The translations under genes and the position numbers were made by a program. Of a stretch of 64,000 nt of DNA, positions 25,001 to 39,399 are shown piece after piece. The DNA lies in the NCBI RefSeq assembly GCF_042242105.1, contig NC_092024.1, positions 9,635,501-9,699,500 on the forward strand. The letters run 5' to 3'. The notes under the pieces are model-generated. The model was not told the DNA's origin, ran no database searches, and worked only from the letters and a program-made list of their open reading frames with translations. This DNA is from Pempheris klunzingeri. Its lineage: Eukaryota; Chordata; Actinopteri; Acropomatiformes; Pempheridae. Within the stretch, counting starts at the first letter, position 1; each line of letters opens with the position of its first letter.

Positions 25001-27090
25001 GGGGAAAGTTAATGAGTTACGATTGTTGAATTCTGTCCAGATGTGTTAAGATTGCGGGTGACGCTGCTTCACCACATCCTGCTAAACATTTTCAAACATT
25101 TTGACTTTCTCCGGCCAAACCATTGTCTACACTTACACACCTCTACAGCCTTTGATAAGACATTGAACTAACACTCTTAAGTCCCAAGCATCTACAGTAT
25201 TTCTAGGTTTTTAGTCTGTTATTCCTCGTCTAGCCTGCTATTGCCCAAAGACAGATTAGCATAGTTTTGTTCTGGTCATTAACCGGGTTACCTCAGAGGT
25301 CATAGTAGGTGGGATTATTAGAGGATTTTATTAGTTCACTGTTCACTGAGACAAGTTCAAAGCCAGCCCCTCAACATGAATGCCACTCCTGCAGGTTACA
25401 CAAACTAGCCCAGCACTTGAAAATCAATTGGCCAAGCTTGGTCAAAGGCTGTTTGAGGAGGCTTCATTCTTAAAGAATGTCATCATAGCAGTGCTGCACT
25501 GACTGAGCACAAACTAGCGTGTCTTACAGCATTTGTAATACTTTTTGCTCTCAAAAATGCAGCGAGATTATTGATTTCAGTCAGTCCCATGTCCGAGGCA
25601 AGGTTTACAAAGGCGATGTTGGCTGGATTGGTCAATTTTTAATGATAGAAATATCAAAAAGAAGAACTTTTTCTTCACAGCTTACAGACACTAAGTTCAC
25701 TCTGTGAATAAATGATCCAAATCCTGGAGATTGTCAGTATTATATTATCCCTCCTTACCACAAAAGTTTAAAGAAAGGTCATCAAGACCATGCAATTACA
25801 ACAAATCTAACCTGAATACGATCATCACAGTTACATTAAAGGTATTCTGTAGAGGTTGTGAAAAAAAACCCAGCATGTACGTTTACATGCAGTGTTTCTC
25901 ACCAAATGACATTACATGTACATTTGGATTAACTAAAGATAATACTAGTTGTACAGCTGACTCTCTTGTCATGTAAACAAGTTTTACTTGAGTCCAGGCT
26001 TCAGCTGCAGGGAGCGTACTGTGAAGCAGTGATCTTAATGTGTGGAACCAGTTCTGTGACTTCTCTTCTTGCATTCCTGCACATCTTAATTGGCAAACCT
26101 CCTGGCAGTGGGCTCGGTTTGGCCTCGGCTGGCCTGGCTGTCATCTCGGCACAGTGGCCAGCAAATGCACTAGGAACAATGCCCATGCTAATCCCCGAAG
26201 AATTCCCGCTCCTCTGATCTAGCTGACCCAAGAATGTGATGTTTAAAAGGCCGGAGGCTCACCAGGAATCACAGGAAGACAAGTTCTCATGCACAGTCTT
26301 CCATGTTAATTTGCTGTAAGGAGGCAAGAGAGGCAGTGATGTGAGAAACTGGCTGCACAGTGGCTCCGAGGGGACCCACCTCATCATTACCAGCGCCGCA
26401 GCCTGGTGTGATGGATTAGAAAAATACATGCCACCAGGGGAGAACCTGTTATGCCACTGGACAGTTACACTTATAATGAGAGACTTCTTTTGGATTAATT
26501 TGTAACACTTAGTACACAAATTTATACAAACAAGGCAAGTTCATATAAAATCAAGGTTTGCACTCATCAATTTAAGATGCATAATTGATAATTACGTAGT
26601 TCAAACCGCAGCGTCAGCTTCTACAATGTCAAAACCTCTAACATTTACTTTGCGACTGCTATCTCTCTTGAGTGTACGTTCATGTTAAGTTGCTGTCGTC
26701 ATTCTAACCCCCTCCTGGCCTTTCTCTACCACTTAGCATGAGCTCACATCACAGTTGCCTGTACTGTGCATACCTCAGCCCAAGCTTCACAATATATTAG
26801 CAAGAGGCTGGCATGAGCCAACGCAGAGCAGCGAGCAGGGGAATGGCAAGAATTTCCTTTTATAGACAGTATAAAAGGAATGAAAAGACTGCAGCCGGTT
26901 CTCCTTCAGTGGAGAAAGCATGGCTCACGTGACAACAAAAATAAAAACTCAAGAAGACTAACATAAAGTAAAAAAAACTTTTATTGCGTTTTTAATGAGA
27001 GCCAACCAAGAATGACAAGGATCGCCATGCTGCATGCCCTGACATGAAGTGCCTGGATTCTGTTTGACTCTTCATGTTTTGTTTCGGCAG
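21698..27090 (+). other. Presumed first intron of plekhg3
   Basis: This 5.4-kb stretch contains no supported exon. The longest open frame, about 171 codons at 22916-23431, has no recognisable domain, splice context or family match and is treated as chance. Regulatory elements may lie here but cannot be identified from a single sequence. Confidence 0.5.
21963..22003. repeat. (TG)n microsatellite
   Basis: An uninterrupted TG run of about 41 bases just inside the presumed first intron of plekhg3. Confidence 0.95.
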
Positions 27091-27158
27091 CTCCAGAGGT
27101 CTGAGTGCCATGCCAGAGGGGTCCCACTCTGCTCTCCACCAGGGCCCAATGGGGGAAG
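27091..27158 (+). CDS. plekhg3: Small first coding exon of plekhg3 carrying the start codon
   Basis: TTTCGGCAG precedes and GTAAGACC follows a 68-base exon. The ATG at 27110 (purine at -3) opens 16 codons plus one base, and the encoded peptide begins [16 protein letters not shown]. The phase-1 end joins exactly to the exon at 36816, whose first two bases AT complete a GAT codon. That exon has no in-frame ATG before the DH region, so an upstream start is required. As I recall, mammalian PLEKHG3 also begins Met-Pro and has Leu-His-Gln at about this place. The exon sits alone, about 5 kb from exon 1 and 9.7 kb from the next. Confidence 0.8.
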
Positions 27159-30100
27159 GTAAGACCAGTGCATTTATATTCAGTGTGACCCATGCTCTGG
27201 TAACTGCTGCCTATGAATTGACCGGTCTTATAACACAGAGTTTTATTAAGTCTGGTTTATTCCTAATGGTGTATCTGGTTACTTAGGACCCAGAGCTAAG
27301 TACAGCAGAGGTAGATGGAAAAATGCTGAAAATGGAAAGGTAGAGGCTTTGAGAGGCAGAGCTGAGAGAGCAATGAACTCCCCTCCTACAGTCCGGTCCG
27401 GCAGAGAGGCTCTTTGTGTGGCTGTGGAGCTCGGCCAACCCCTTTCATGCAGCTGAAACCCCTGAACACTTGCACATCAAACCAGAATGTGTCAGAACCA
27501 CAGACAGCCAAGATGGCTAGTCTAGCCAGCGGTGCTGACCTTGTGTGCTGGGGGCCACTCAAATTACATATTATTTTAGTGTTCATTATCTTCAGTCAGA
27601 GAGCCACGGCGCAGCATTGACACAGGGCCTCTTTGTATCTGTTTGCCTGCTCTGTCCCTCAACAACCCCCCCCCCCCCCCCCCCCCCCCTTCCCCACCAC
27701 CCCCACGCCTCCTCTCCTCTCTACTGAACACGGTTGGTGCTGGGCTTCCACTTTGGCTGAAGAATACCAGTGTGTCAATGGTTCCCTTTTTCCTCCACGC
27801 CTGTCCCTCTGGTTCAGCTTTGGCCAGAGGAGACTTTTGGCTGGGGGAGACGTGTGCCGCCCTCATGAAAATTTGTGTCTCTATTTCCTCAAAAGGCCAC
27901 TCTGCACCGACTACACATTCTCACAGCTCCTTTTACAGCTCACATGTCCAGTGCGAAATCACCTTGGCATGACAGAACACCCACTTGCAGCTGAAACATT
28001 TTCAGAGTGGTCTTGTTTGCGGGCCGTTTGGAGTTAAAGTGTGACTGGCCGAGCTCCCCTGCTGTGGATGGATGGGTGGTAATTAAGGGGCAGGTTTGCT
28101 AGTAATGTGCTATCTGTGTGAAGTGATGATTGGATGTGGTTAACGGGCAGCAGGAATGCACATGGTGATGGGAAGCCCCTGTCTGGTCAAGATAAACAAT
28201 AAAAAGGTTGTGGTGCCTAACCAGCTGCCATTCCTCTGAAGGGTCAAAGATTTTTACTGTGAAAACAAGCCCTGTTGGTAATTTTCACCAGCAGGCTTTG
28301 GGTGGCATTTTCAGACAAAAAAAAAAAATATTTCTGCTCTGCTCCAAGATGTACCCAGATGTTCTTTTCAGCTGTTTTCTGTTGTTGCTCTGCCCTTTGA
28401 ATCCCCCTTTCCAGAGGAACTGGATAGTAACTGGACATAAAACCTCTCATTTCCATCACCATGATGGAATGTGAACCTGCATGATTTATAATCCTTGTGT
28501 AGCACATGTGAAATGCATCAGGTGAAGGCCAATGTACCTCTAGCCTGTCAATCCAGTGTCAGTGGCTCAGCCAGGCTTCAACGGACCTGAGGCAGCACGA
28601 AGCATCTCTTTCAAAGATAAGAGTTCCCTGTGACCTACTTAACCCCAGGCAGGAATGTAGCTGTGTGTGCAGATTGTACAGCTTTAAAGGGGTTCTGGGG
28701 GACGGACGGATCATCTCCATTCACTGCAGCTTTTCCAGACCAGTGGGCGTAGGGTTGTGGACATAGATATATAATGGCAGGGATGGCTGCGTCTCTGAGT
28801 GGGCTTGTCAATGGAGCTCCTGGACTGGAGCTCTTTTTCTACTTAATTGCCTGTAGCGTTAATCACAGGCAGCTTAAGGTGAGCCTGCTCAACTCCCCAT
28901 ATCCCCATTTCCTATGTGTCAACAGCATCCTACTGGCGTTGCACAAGTTTTATGTAAATCATTATACAACACAGCTACTATTGTAATAGAGTTCTTCATT
29001 CACTGTAATTCATTTCATTGTTTGGCTCAGACTCCCGGACTCCTCACAAAAGAATTTATTTCAATGTAAATGATTTTACAGCCTCCTACAATGGCATTCC
29101 TCCTATAGAGCTCTTCCGGTGGATTACCCACATTAGTTACAGATTCTCTGCTTCGGGTGTTCCTGTTAGACGGCCTCATAGAAACTCATTTGAATCAATA
29201 AAACTCTTTATCATCCTCCTCCATAGCACATAACATTCAGTCGGCGCTTTGTAATCAGGCATGCAGCGCATTGGAATATTTCAGTGACACTGCAGACGTG
29301 ACGCCAAACATAATAATGGCTGAGTAAAGTTAATTACATGTTATTGGAAAAGATGATTTTTGTAATTAATGCCGTTTCTTGTGATTTATAACAGCATTGT
29401 TCTGTGTTCAGTAATCTACCAGAAAGACAAGTAAGTTGGTGTCAAAGCAAATTCATCAAATTCCTCATTTGACTGCTGTGTACAGGAAGTGTTATTAACA
29501 TCTAAACCAGTCGATAAACAGCAACAAACACACCCTTTATTTCACTGCGTTGATAAACAGCTTCATGTGAAGTAAATGAGGCGCTCCTCTCTGACCTCCC
29601 CTCCACACTTCCCACAGCTGTGCTGCCACCAGCCTGTGTGGACTCTGCACAGAGGCGCTAACAGGACAGCAGTTTGGTTGCAGGCTATCAAACTGGTGGT
29701 AAAGTTTACAATGGACTCACACCTCAGGGCCCAGATGGTTTGTGTTGTCCGGAGGAAATGTGAGTTTTGAATAGCGGCAAAAGCTGACTGAGTGCTAGTG
29801 CCTAAGGGGCTCTTCGGGGTGGGGGGTTGCTTGCTGATGGAGGAGTTTCTTAAGTGGATCATCACATGCCTATGCACTGAGGTTAGCTGGCACGGCTGGA
29901 TCCTTTAAGAGCCGTGGTCGGGCACAGGGGAGGTTTACAGGATTAAATTTGAAGAGTTTTGTCCTTTTGGTACTTTGAGATTGCTGCCTCTCTGAAACAT
30001 GTCACTCTTCAAGGCTGGTGAAGGGATTTTGTTTCACTGGTGTATGTCATATGGTTGAAATATCCACAAATATGCAAATTTATATGAATATATATTATAA

Positions 30101-33100
30101 TCTTATATTTGCTTTTCTGAGTGTTTTGCTATAGTTGCCTTTTTCCTAACCGTGATCGTCTGATCCAAGAGTGCAAAAGCATCCTGATGTTTCACTATGC
30201 TCAGTAAATGAGTGAAACTTGTAGTCTACACAAATCGCAAAGGTAGTTTCACTTTTAAGCACCAGAATTCCCCCCAAAACTTCCCTGTATAACGTTTTGA
30301 CCTTGACTGTCGGTGTGGAATGCAGGCTCAGTGTATGTGTGTGTGTGTGTGTGTGTACTCAGCCTCTGTTGTCCACTGCAGTCTATTTACAGACCTTCGG
30401 GCTAATTATTAACACAGCATTAAAAACCCCTTGTGAGGCCAAAAGCAAGTGAAACTCTATCTTGTGCATGTGACGGACTGTTTAAAGCAGAAAACCCTTG
30501 AAGTGGCCTAAATTCTTTCTTCCATCAGCGGATAAGAAATCAATCCAGGCCATCGGTCTCAGTGTCTAATCTGCGGTGTTCTGACTCATGCTGTTTGATA
30601 ATGGTCTGTGAAGACTTGAGGCCTAATCCTGGGAGGCACCCTGTATGCTTGTTCCCCCTGCCCTCCTGAGGGGTGGCCATTCACCGTTGCCAAGTGGGGA
30701 GGAGTTTTTCCCATCGGGTTCCGTGTAAGACTACCTCGCTGTCTCTCAACAGCCACCGGGGAAGAGTTGGGGTGCCAGCCTTTGTGGAGGGGTGTTGAAG
30801 ACGGAAGTTCAGAGTGGATCTTGAGAGGCGGAAGGGCTTTATTAAGATGTAGTGCAAGACATGATTCCCTCTTTATCCGCCAAAGGGAAACAGGGTTACT
30901 CACTGTGCCCTTGGCTGTGAAAGAATTGGCAGATTAGCAGTGGCCTCAAGAGCCGTTTTGAAGCTGTTGTTTTTTTTTTTTTTCTTGCTTGTGAGTGAAC
31001 ATACTAATCAGCCAATTAGGAACTAAGATTTTCCACCTTGTAACGTGCTTTAGACGTTGAGAGGTGAAAGTTTTCTTAATGGCCAGTGGGAATCTCCTCA
31101 AAAAGTTACTGTGCTCTAGCACAGAAAAGAAAAACGGGTGAAAAGACAGCAAGAATGTGCTTTTAACACGCTTTATTTTCAAGAAAGATAAAGCGGATGT
31201 TGCAAGAAAAGAGATGCATACCAATTTACCAGCATTTGTCCTAAAGGGATTAAAGTAATGTATGAATCTGCCAAAACGGTGCCAGGCACCCAGGAAACAA
31301 GGAATGATATTTCCAAATGACTCAGCAGGATAAAACTGAGCACTGAAATGACCAATATTTCACAGTTTTATCGTCACTTATCATGCAGTTACAGGTATGA
31401 TCAAGCTAGTGTTTAAAGGGAACATCACAACGTGGTGTGAGTCATTGTCTGATGGGGTGAAATTCATCGCTATTTCATACATGAGTCAGTATGAATCAAG
31501 CAGGAGTGGCTGTGCAAACGTTACTAACAGAGCAGGCAGGGGCTTGTGTTTTTTTATTTTTTTTGGGATGTTCTGTCCAAGGTGCTGTTACTTTTCCGCT
31601 CATTCTTTGTTTACTATGCTTATGACAGACTCGCCACTGGCTGTAAAATCTTCAGAGGAACCAAGGTGCTTCAGAGTGGCCTCTGTTATCAGTTTTCCAG
31701 TGTAGAGACAGAGTCATTTTCTAATGACTCTAAAGTGCCCCGGCAGCCTTAGGATAAGCATTTGCATGCTGAACATAGATATTGGCGGTGTTGTTCCTGT
31801 TTCTTTGCCCCTGATTTGGTTAAAAAACAAAAGGCCATACATGAGATAGAATAGCACTGGTGGACTTTAAGCAAAAATCAGTGTTATTTTTGTTGGAGGC
31901 AAATCGACTGGGGGTCCTAAAGTTCACCTGAAACAGTCATAAAGGTGTGTCTTTCTTGGAGGCAGCTCCTCTTTAACTGTGTAGTGTACACTCATTGTTC
32001 ATCACATTAAAGGTCTGGTCGCAGGAGATTGGAGATATTGGACTTCTCTATATATTATCCAGGACTTTGACACCTTTTCCCCTCTCTTGCGTTGGCGGAT
32101 GAATCTCATCACTGCTGTCTTTGAGGTAAATGTGAGGATTGACACATTAGAACATGTACAAATTACAGTATTCAGTGCATTTCTATGTAGTTTTGCTCTA
32201 TAAAAATAGTTTAAGTGTATATTTTCTTCAACTTGACAGGGATTATTATTATATGTTGTTGACACTTGTAACATTTTCCACTGCACACCATAATTTGTCT
32301 ACTGACGTTGTCATTACCCTTGTTTGTTTCCTAACACCCTGAGTCAAGCAGACGTTGTTGTTATGCAACACGCTGTATACAAATATCTTTTTACTGATGA
32401 AGTTGGATGAGCCAGGCAAGTGGACGGGCCAGTTTTAGATGTTGGGGAATAGAAAACTAGAGCTCAGCCTGGGTAGAATTTGCATCGAAGCTCATTTGCA
32501 TGAACTGATGTGAAAGTGCGAGTCCTATCATCACAGGGTTTTTATAACCAGTAGCTATCGTCATAGCTGCATGCTGTGGATTATCACGTTCTTAGAGAAG
32601 GTGGCGGAGATGATGCTCTGATATATGCCGCATCATGTCAGTGGAGGTTATGGTAGAAACTGTTTGTTAGATGTTTCATCAACCGAGCAAGCTGAGCCAA
32701 AGAGTTTTCTTTAAAAAGGAATGCTTTGTGTCCCACACATCAACAACGTCAGACAGATACAAATCATCTCTGGCGTACATGTCTGGCGCGTTTTGGAGAA
32801 GTTAATAGCCAGGTGCTGGGGTATTCATTTCACTGTCTCCATTCATCTCCTGCACCACCCTATTAGGCACCGCATGTCATTCATACAACCATGATGTCAG
32901 AGGCGGACGAGTTTATGAAGTGTGTGCATTGTTAACCTTATGACTTCACATTATTAGCCCTAGACTGATTAGTCACTGAGCCCCCCGGTGAGTGAATGTC
33001 CTGTCTGCTGTCAGCAATGAACCAGACTGAAGCTTTTACCTAAATCACCTGTCTTTTCCCTGCCACACAGTTCTTTATCATACAGACCCCTCACACTCAC

Positions 33101-36100
33101 TGGTCCCACTGTCCAGGGGATTTGGATTCAGGGACGCAACAAAAGAGAAGGGAAGGTCATGCTTGTAGCATTAACACACCTTTGTCTGTAAATGTTAACC
33201 TTGGCTTAACAGCCAGGAAACTGGAATTCAAAGAATTACAATGAGGGGGTTGGGTGTGTGGGTTTTTCTTTTTCTGGAATTCCAACCATTTTTCCTTTTA
33301 GCAACAACATTAGTAATCTGTTCACACACAAGCAGCTGATATAGTGTAATCCATTAAAGATCAAACAGTCTGTTAGTTGACAGTCTCGCTGCTGACTTTG
33401 TTGAGGGGCTGTCTGAAATGTAGTCTGAATACTATACTCTCTCTCCAGCCTTGGCGTGGTTAATGGTTATGCCTGTGAGTTAGCATCTGTATTGATGCAG
33501 GCAGTACTGGAACAAGGGACAGTGTTGTGTTTGGTTGAGGTAGTGTGCATTGTGAAATTGTGGTGTGTGTGTGTGTGAATGTGAGAATCCATGGCTTGGC
33601 TGAAATGGAATTTTTTTTTTTTTGTTCTGGACCATATACTTTACGGTGCTCCCACTCTGTGTAAGTTATGATTTAACAGGCTCGTCCACTGAGCTGTTGA
33701 GAAATAAGAATTTTTTGTAAATGAAGCAATCGTTCCCGCACATGTGACCTGTATGAACAAGTCCTCCTCTGTAAACCTGACCCATTTCACAGCTGAATTA
33801 CATATTGCGTCTCTCTGAAGACGCCCTTTATTATTTATGACTTTAGCCGCTGTCGTTGCTGTCGTCAGTGAGAAATATTGTGCATTTTCCAAATTTCTCC
33901 TCTTTCAAGTATTTATAGAACAGTTGTCACTTATAAGAACAGTTAACACTAATTTAACACTGATAGTGAAGAAAACATTTGAAAACTGTATGTTTGACTG
34001 CCTTGGCCAATTGAAATGTGTAGAAAACAGATGGTTTAAACTAGTGTGTGCTGCTCACTGCCCCTGTTACTGTGACTAGACCTTTTCCTGCAGTAATTGC
34101 CAAAACACTATTGGCATTTGGACTTTAAAGGATGAATTCCAAGAACTATTTTTCCTACCAATAAAGTTAATGGTAACAAATTTGGTCTTAAAGCTGTCAG
34201 AAAGCTGTGCTTATCTTTGATCAGTCTCAGTTGTTGAATGTTAATTCGCTTGACTGTGACACAAGACATTTAGTGTAGTGTGTGTGTTTATTCATTTTCC
34301 CATTGTTAACCGTCAAGCCAATGGCTGTCAACAGTACAAAGGCATCAATTGTATAACCTAAAAATGCAAATAAACCATGAAACAGCCGACATACAAAGCC
34401 GCACTGTAGATATACATAGATCACATTAAAATAAAAGAGAGAAAAATACCGGAGGCTAAATCTGACACCAGACACTTCCATATCTGACAAGATGGTGGCA
34501 CAGCTATGGGTAGATCCCTCAGAGATCAGTAATAAATATTTGCACATGCTGAGGAGACTCTATGACGCTCTGCTTTATTCACTGTCAGTATAATAATGGT
34601 TGCTTATTGTTCTTCTTCTTGAGAATAACTGCATCATAACGGGTGAAAGACAGTGACATAGATGCATACTCCTCTCTCTGCTGGAGGAAGCCGAGGAGCC
34701 ACTCACCACAGGGATCTGGCAGAATGGAAACACTTTGCACTACATCTCACGGCACCAGGCGCTCTGCTTATCTTAGACCTGCATGTTGACCAGATCATTT
34801 GCATTCCTCCGCAGCCTGTTTCAACAAAGCCAGTGAGTGGTCTGCCAGCGCTGTTTTCCCCTGTGAAACATGTGGTGTGTGGTATCAGCCACAGACATTG
34901 CTGCATGTAGAGTCGGTATCTGAAGAGGCCAATCAAAGCTGTGGTAGGAGCTGAGCTGGTGCGGAGTCAAGTGTGTGCTTAAGTCTGAAGATAAGTCGGA
35001 TAGTATTCCTACACTGTTCAGTCTGACTCGTCTTGTTTTGGCACTGAGCATGTGCATAAGGAGATAATAGTTATAATTCTTATTATATATTAACAACAGC
35101 GTGGAAACTGTCCAAACACAGTGCTGATTTGTGCTCTTCCTCTCCCGCCCTTTAACTTGGCATTGGCTGCTGTCTGCAGCACAGCAGTTTTATTACAAAG
35201 GCATAATGGGCGTGAGGAAGAGAAGGGAGGAAGGGAGTTTCACATGCCAGATACGCCACAGCTCAAAACCAAATGTAAGGACAGAGGCGGCGAAGGAAGC
35301 CGATGCCTTGCTCTAATTCGCAGTGGTGTAATAGCTCACCGCTACACTCCCTTTACACCATCAACCCTGTGATTTGTCACGGAGCGTAAACAGAGTTTTC
35401 TCTAGTGGTCAGCTCCTGCTTGCCAGCTCATCCGTTTCTACTAGTGAGGTTTTGCATGGGAACTGTGTCTCAGGGACGGTGTAGAGTGCGGGGCATGTTG
35501 TGCAGCGCAAACGAGGCTCTCATGAGCTCAATACTGACTCATGGAAAGTTTGAGGAGCTGCATGTCACACTTTTTTCACAACTTTATAAATCACTAACTT
35601 TGAGCGCTTCCCATGTTCTCATGTGAAATATTTGTGTTGTTTAACACACATTTAATCCATGGAGTACTATAAAAGGTTGTTCTCTATAAAACTGTGCATG
35701 GGAGGTGTGTCAAATGTGTACCGCTGGTAAAAGTGAGCTAGTTTTGGTTGCAGCCTCTTACGGACTGATGAAATTCTTTTCCCAACATCAGGTTTATGTT
35801 ATCAGCTGTGGGCTGCTGGCCAAAGATGCACATCTAACGATGAACATATTTAGGCTGCAAGCTTGTCAACACTGGTGAACAAGAGTGTGTTTCAGGCTCA
35901 TGACATAAGCTACATCTGTAGGCTATCAACACCAAATTATGCTCTCCATCTACACTTGGCAATATAAGGCCAATATACTTAAGGCCATACTTAATGATGG
36001 TTTTGCCTGATAGATTTCCATTTATTAGTCTGAAGTTAAATTTACGCAACAAAGCTCCATTTCTTTAGCTGAGCAGAATGGTTTTGACCCCTTTTACCCT

Positions 36101-39100
36101 GCAAATATTTAAGGAAATGGAGCTCTCTGCACAGTGGCCACTCAGTGCTCCATTCTCACACCGCCATGACTTCATATATTTAGGGAAAGGCTTGTGAGGA
36201 AAATTCCACATTTGGCCAGGAAGGATGTGAAACTGAATATGGATTCCATTTCTCTTAAACTCAAATGCAGCTCAATAAAGACATATAAACAAAGCTCCTG
36301 GTCCCGCTCCCCCGTTCTTTTTTCTTCTCATCAGTTTTCCCCCTCTCTGTTTTTCCAAGGTTCAGCCTTCAGCAGTCAGGAGAATAAGAGGAAATGGCTG
36401 GGTTTTCCATAGAATATGCAGTGTAGTAATTAGGCCATGTCAGTAATGATTTGACTAAGGCTTTTCACTGCGAACCACTCTTCGGCATGTAGAAACACGG
36501 AGCTCTGAGCTGTCTTTATTGAGTGGATGCTCGTCTGCTCAGTGGAGCTAGAATTATAGTTCTCTGAAGTTGTCTTTAGACGGTGTCTTAATGCAGACAT
36601 AGCCTTGCTGTTATTTATCCACATGGTGAGAGACGTCAACACCAGAGACCCTGATATTATTTAACACAAGAAAATGATACCCAAACTAAAATGTATCTTT
36701 TGAAATATGGAAAACTTTTAGAGCTTCAAAAGTGTTTCTTCAAAGTGAGATGGATATCCAGTTGTGTTCTGACCATACTGCCTGTAATTACCCTGTTTTA
36801 CTGTTTATTTCTCAGATCCTGACTTCTCCCCTCTGTCTGTGTTCCTCTTACCTGTCCCAGAATCTCCTCAGTTGTCCTCGCCGCTCTCCACCAGCGAACA
36901 TGACCAGGCAAACGTTGACTTGGGCCCAGACTGTTACAACCAGCTTTGTGTGGAGCCGCTGGATGGGGAGGGTGAACGTCCAGTGAGCCTGGTGTCCACC
37001 CTGTCCTCTGGTTCATCCCGAGATAGTCGCAGCCTTTTTGGAAGCACCGTAGCCCTTCCTTCCTCCACCACTCCGCCCGCACAGAGCGAAGAGGACATAG
37101 ATTTGGAGCTGAGCCCGGCCGAAGGCACCGGAGAGCAGAGTCCCACCCTCACGAGCTCCAGGGGCCGCTGGCAGGAACGGCTGGAGCCGAGGGTGATCAG
37201 CAACCAGTGGAACAACAACAACGCCGCCTCCAACAGGAAGGCAAGTGGTGAAATACCTCACATCCCCTCCTCGCCTGTCGTCACGGACGCCATGGCACCC
37301 AACCCGAAGCTGACCTATGTGGACCGTGTTGTCATGGAGATCATTGAGACAGAGCGCATGTACGTCAAGGACCTGCGCAGCATCGTGGAGGTGAGTGGAT
37401 GTCAGGGTTATGCTGACTGTACTCAAACTGAATTTTCCGTTGCAGTTAGTGTTTTCCAGTCTCAGCCAAGTATTCACCGTGAGCCAACCCCTTGATATTG
37501 CAGAGAATAAATCAGTATTCTCTATATTTAAAGCACATGTTTGACTTGGATTAATATGCAGCTATGACTTCATGTCTGGAGAACTCTTTGGAGGTGATTT
37601 ATTGAATCTGGCCAGTCAGGAGCAAAAATAGGGGAACTGGACTTAACGGCTATAAAGAGCAAATAATGTCTACTGTGTTCCAAGCAGCTGTTTGTGGCCA
37701 CAAATGAGTCCGTTACTATAAAACATCCAGTGGATTTTCTCTTTCTTCTCATTATCAGAATCCATTCCGATTTCCTGCTTTCTAAACAAATCGGTCAGTT
37801 GACAAAAATGCATGCCTGACATCTGGCAATTGTGTGCTTTGTTTATAGATTTCTAGTTCATAGAGATGGAGACTGGAGCAGTTTATGATCTGGTCATTGT
37901 GTTGTATATAAACCATTTTGTATATTTACAGTGCAGTGAAAGTTTACAGCCTGTAGCCTGTAGTGGGATCATGGACTCCACTCGCATCTGTTCAAACATA
38001 ATACTGGAGCACAACGCTGATGGACCTTTTTAAGGCTGAAATTTTGGGCTTTATGATCACCTGAAACCTCAGATCAGAAATGAGGTGGAGATGAGGATCA
38101 TTTTACCACTCACCAGACCACTTACATCTTATCGCATCTTCCACGTTTTGGAGTCTGGAGACAACTTCCAGACGAAGAAACCTCTCCAGGCCTCAATCTC
38201 TCCCCGGTCTTGCATAGAAACAGGAGCGCACTGCTTGTCAAACAACCCCCACCGCGCTGATGGTAATGTCTTTAACACGTGAGGCATATCTTAGACTGAC
38301 TGGCAGTAAACCAGCTAGCACCTCTCCTCACCTTGTCTCCGACTGTGCTGGCGTCTGGCAGTTGCTGTGGGAGTACCGCCTGGCTCCTGAGGAACACTTC
38401 CAGGACTTCTAACTATTTCAGCTGACAGGAGCAGCAGCCCAGCCCGGTCTGGCCCTGGTCACACAGGCCCCGCAGCGAGCTCCAGCCGAGGCCCTCCCAG
38501 CCAACACAAACACCTCCATCTTTGCGCCAACTGGAGAAATAACACAGATGAAAGGAGAGCAATTGGTTTTTCCATAGGCTACAGTGTGGGAACATAGTCT
38601 AGTATAGATGTATCCTCTAACCTTTCATGATTACAGTATGGCTTCCATCAAGCTGATCTCATGCAGCTCATTTTAATGTCACGCCAAGCCTCGAATCTGA
38701 CAGAGATGTGTCAAACTCCTCCCTCATTTTGGCATTGTTTATTCAGCAAACTAATTCAAAGCTTCCACTTGATATTGATGCCAAACTCATGAGCAGCTGC
38801 CGAAGCTATGCCGTCGATCGCACACTCTCGTATCTCACTCCTAACCGTCTATCGGTATATGAAACAAGGTTTTGAGAACAGCTGTTTGACTAGCTTGGCC
38901 AGCTGGCCTCTTCTGTCTAGATAGATCCCTAACACTTGGCCTGAACACACCCAGGCAGATCATACTCAACATTGTTGAAACAAGAATGTGGTCTTATTGG
39001 ATTCAGAATAACACTTTACTCAGTCTAATTTTTCGTCAACACTTGATGGGATTTTTATTTTAAGGACAAAACACCCCTGCTTATTCTTTAATAAAGCACA

Positions 39101-39349
39101 GCCCTAAGCGCCATAAATGAGGAGACTATATATAAAGCATTAAAGCTCTCACACTATGCTAAAGGTCACATGTTTATGGTGTTAACCCTAGAGAAACGTT
39201 TTTTCTATAGGAGACTATGAGACGCCCTGCTGACTGCAAGTCAGCATTGCTCTCACTGCACAGGAATTCTCCATCCATGACCGGCTGCAGCTCATTCAGT
39301 AGTGCGATGATGCTGCTGCTCCTAATCTGGGCTGCCCGGCAGGCCTGTT

Positions 39350-39399
<50 letters not shown>

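Noticed and set aside
27633-28037. Proline-rich frames across the poly(C) tract
   Set aside because: The proline run is only translation of the C homopolymer. All three frames stay open there and nothing else in them is recognisable.
28774-28878. ATG-bearing stretch ending at AAGGTGAGC, considered as an alternative plekhg3 start exon
   Set aside because: It ends in phase 0, which does not fit the phase-1 start of the exon at 36816. It has no clear acceptor and no resemblance to PLEKHG3.
36839-36841. GTG at the head of the long plekhg3 frame as a possible start
   Set aside because: The exon begins upstream at 36816 in the same frame, and a proper ATG exon with matching phase exists at 27091-27158.
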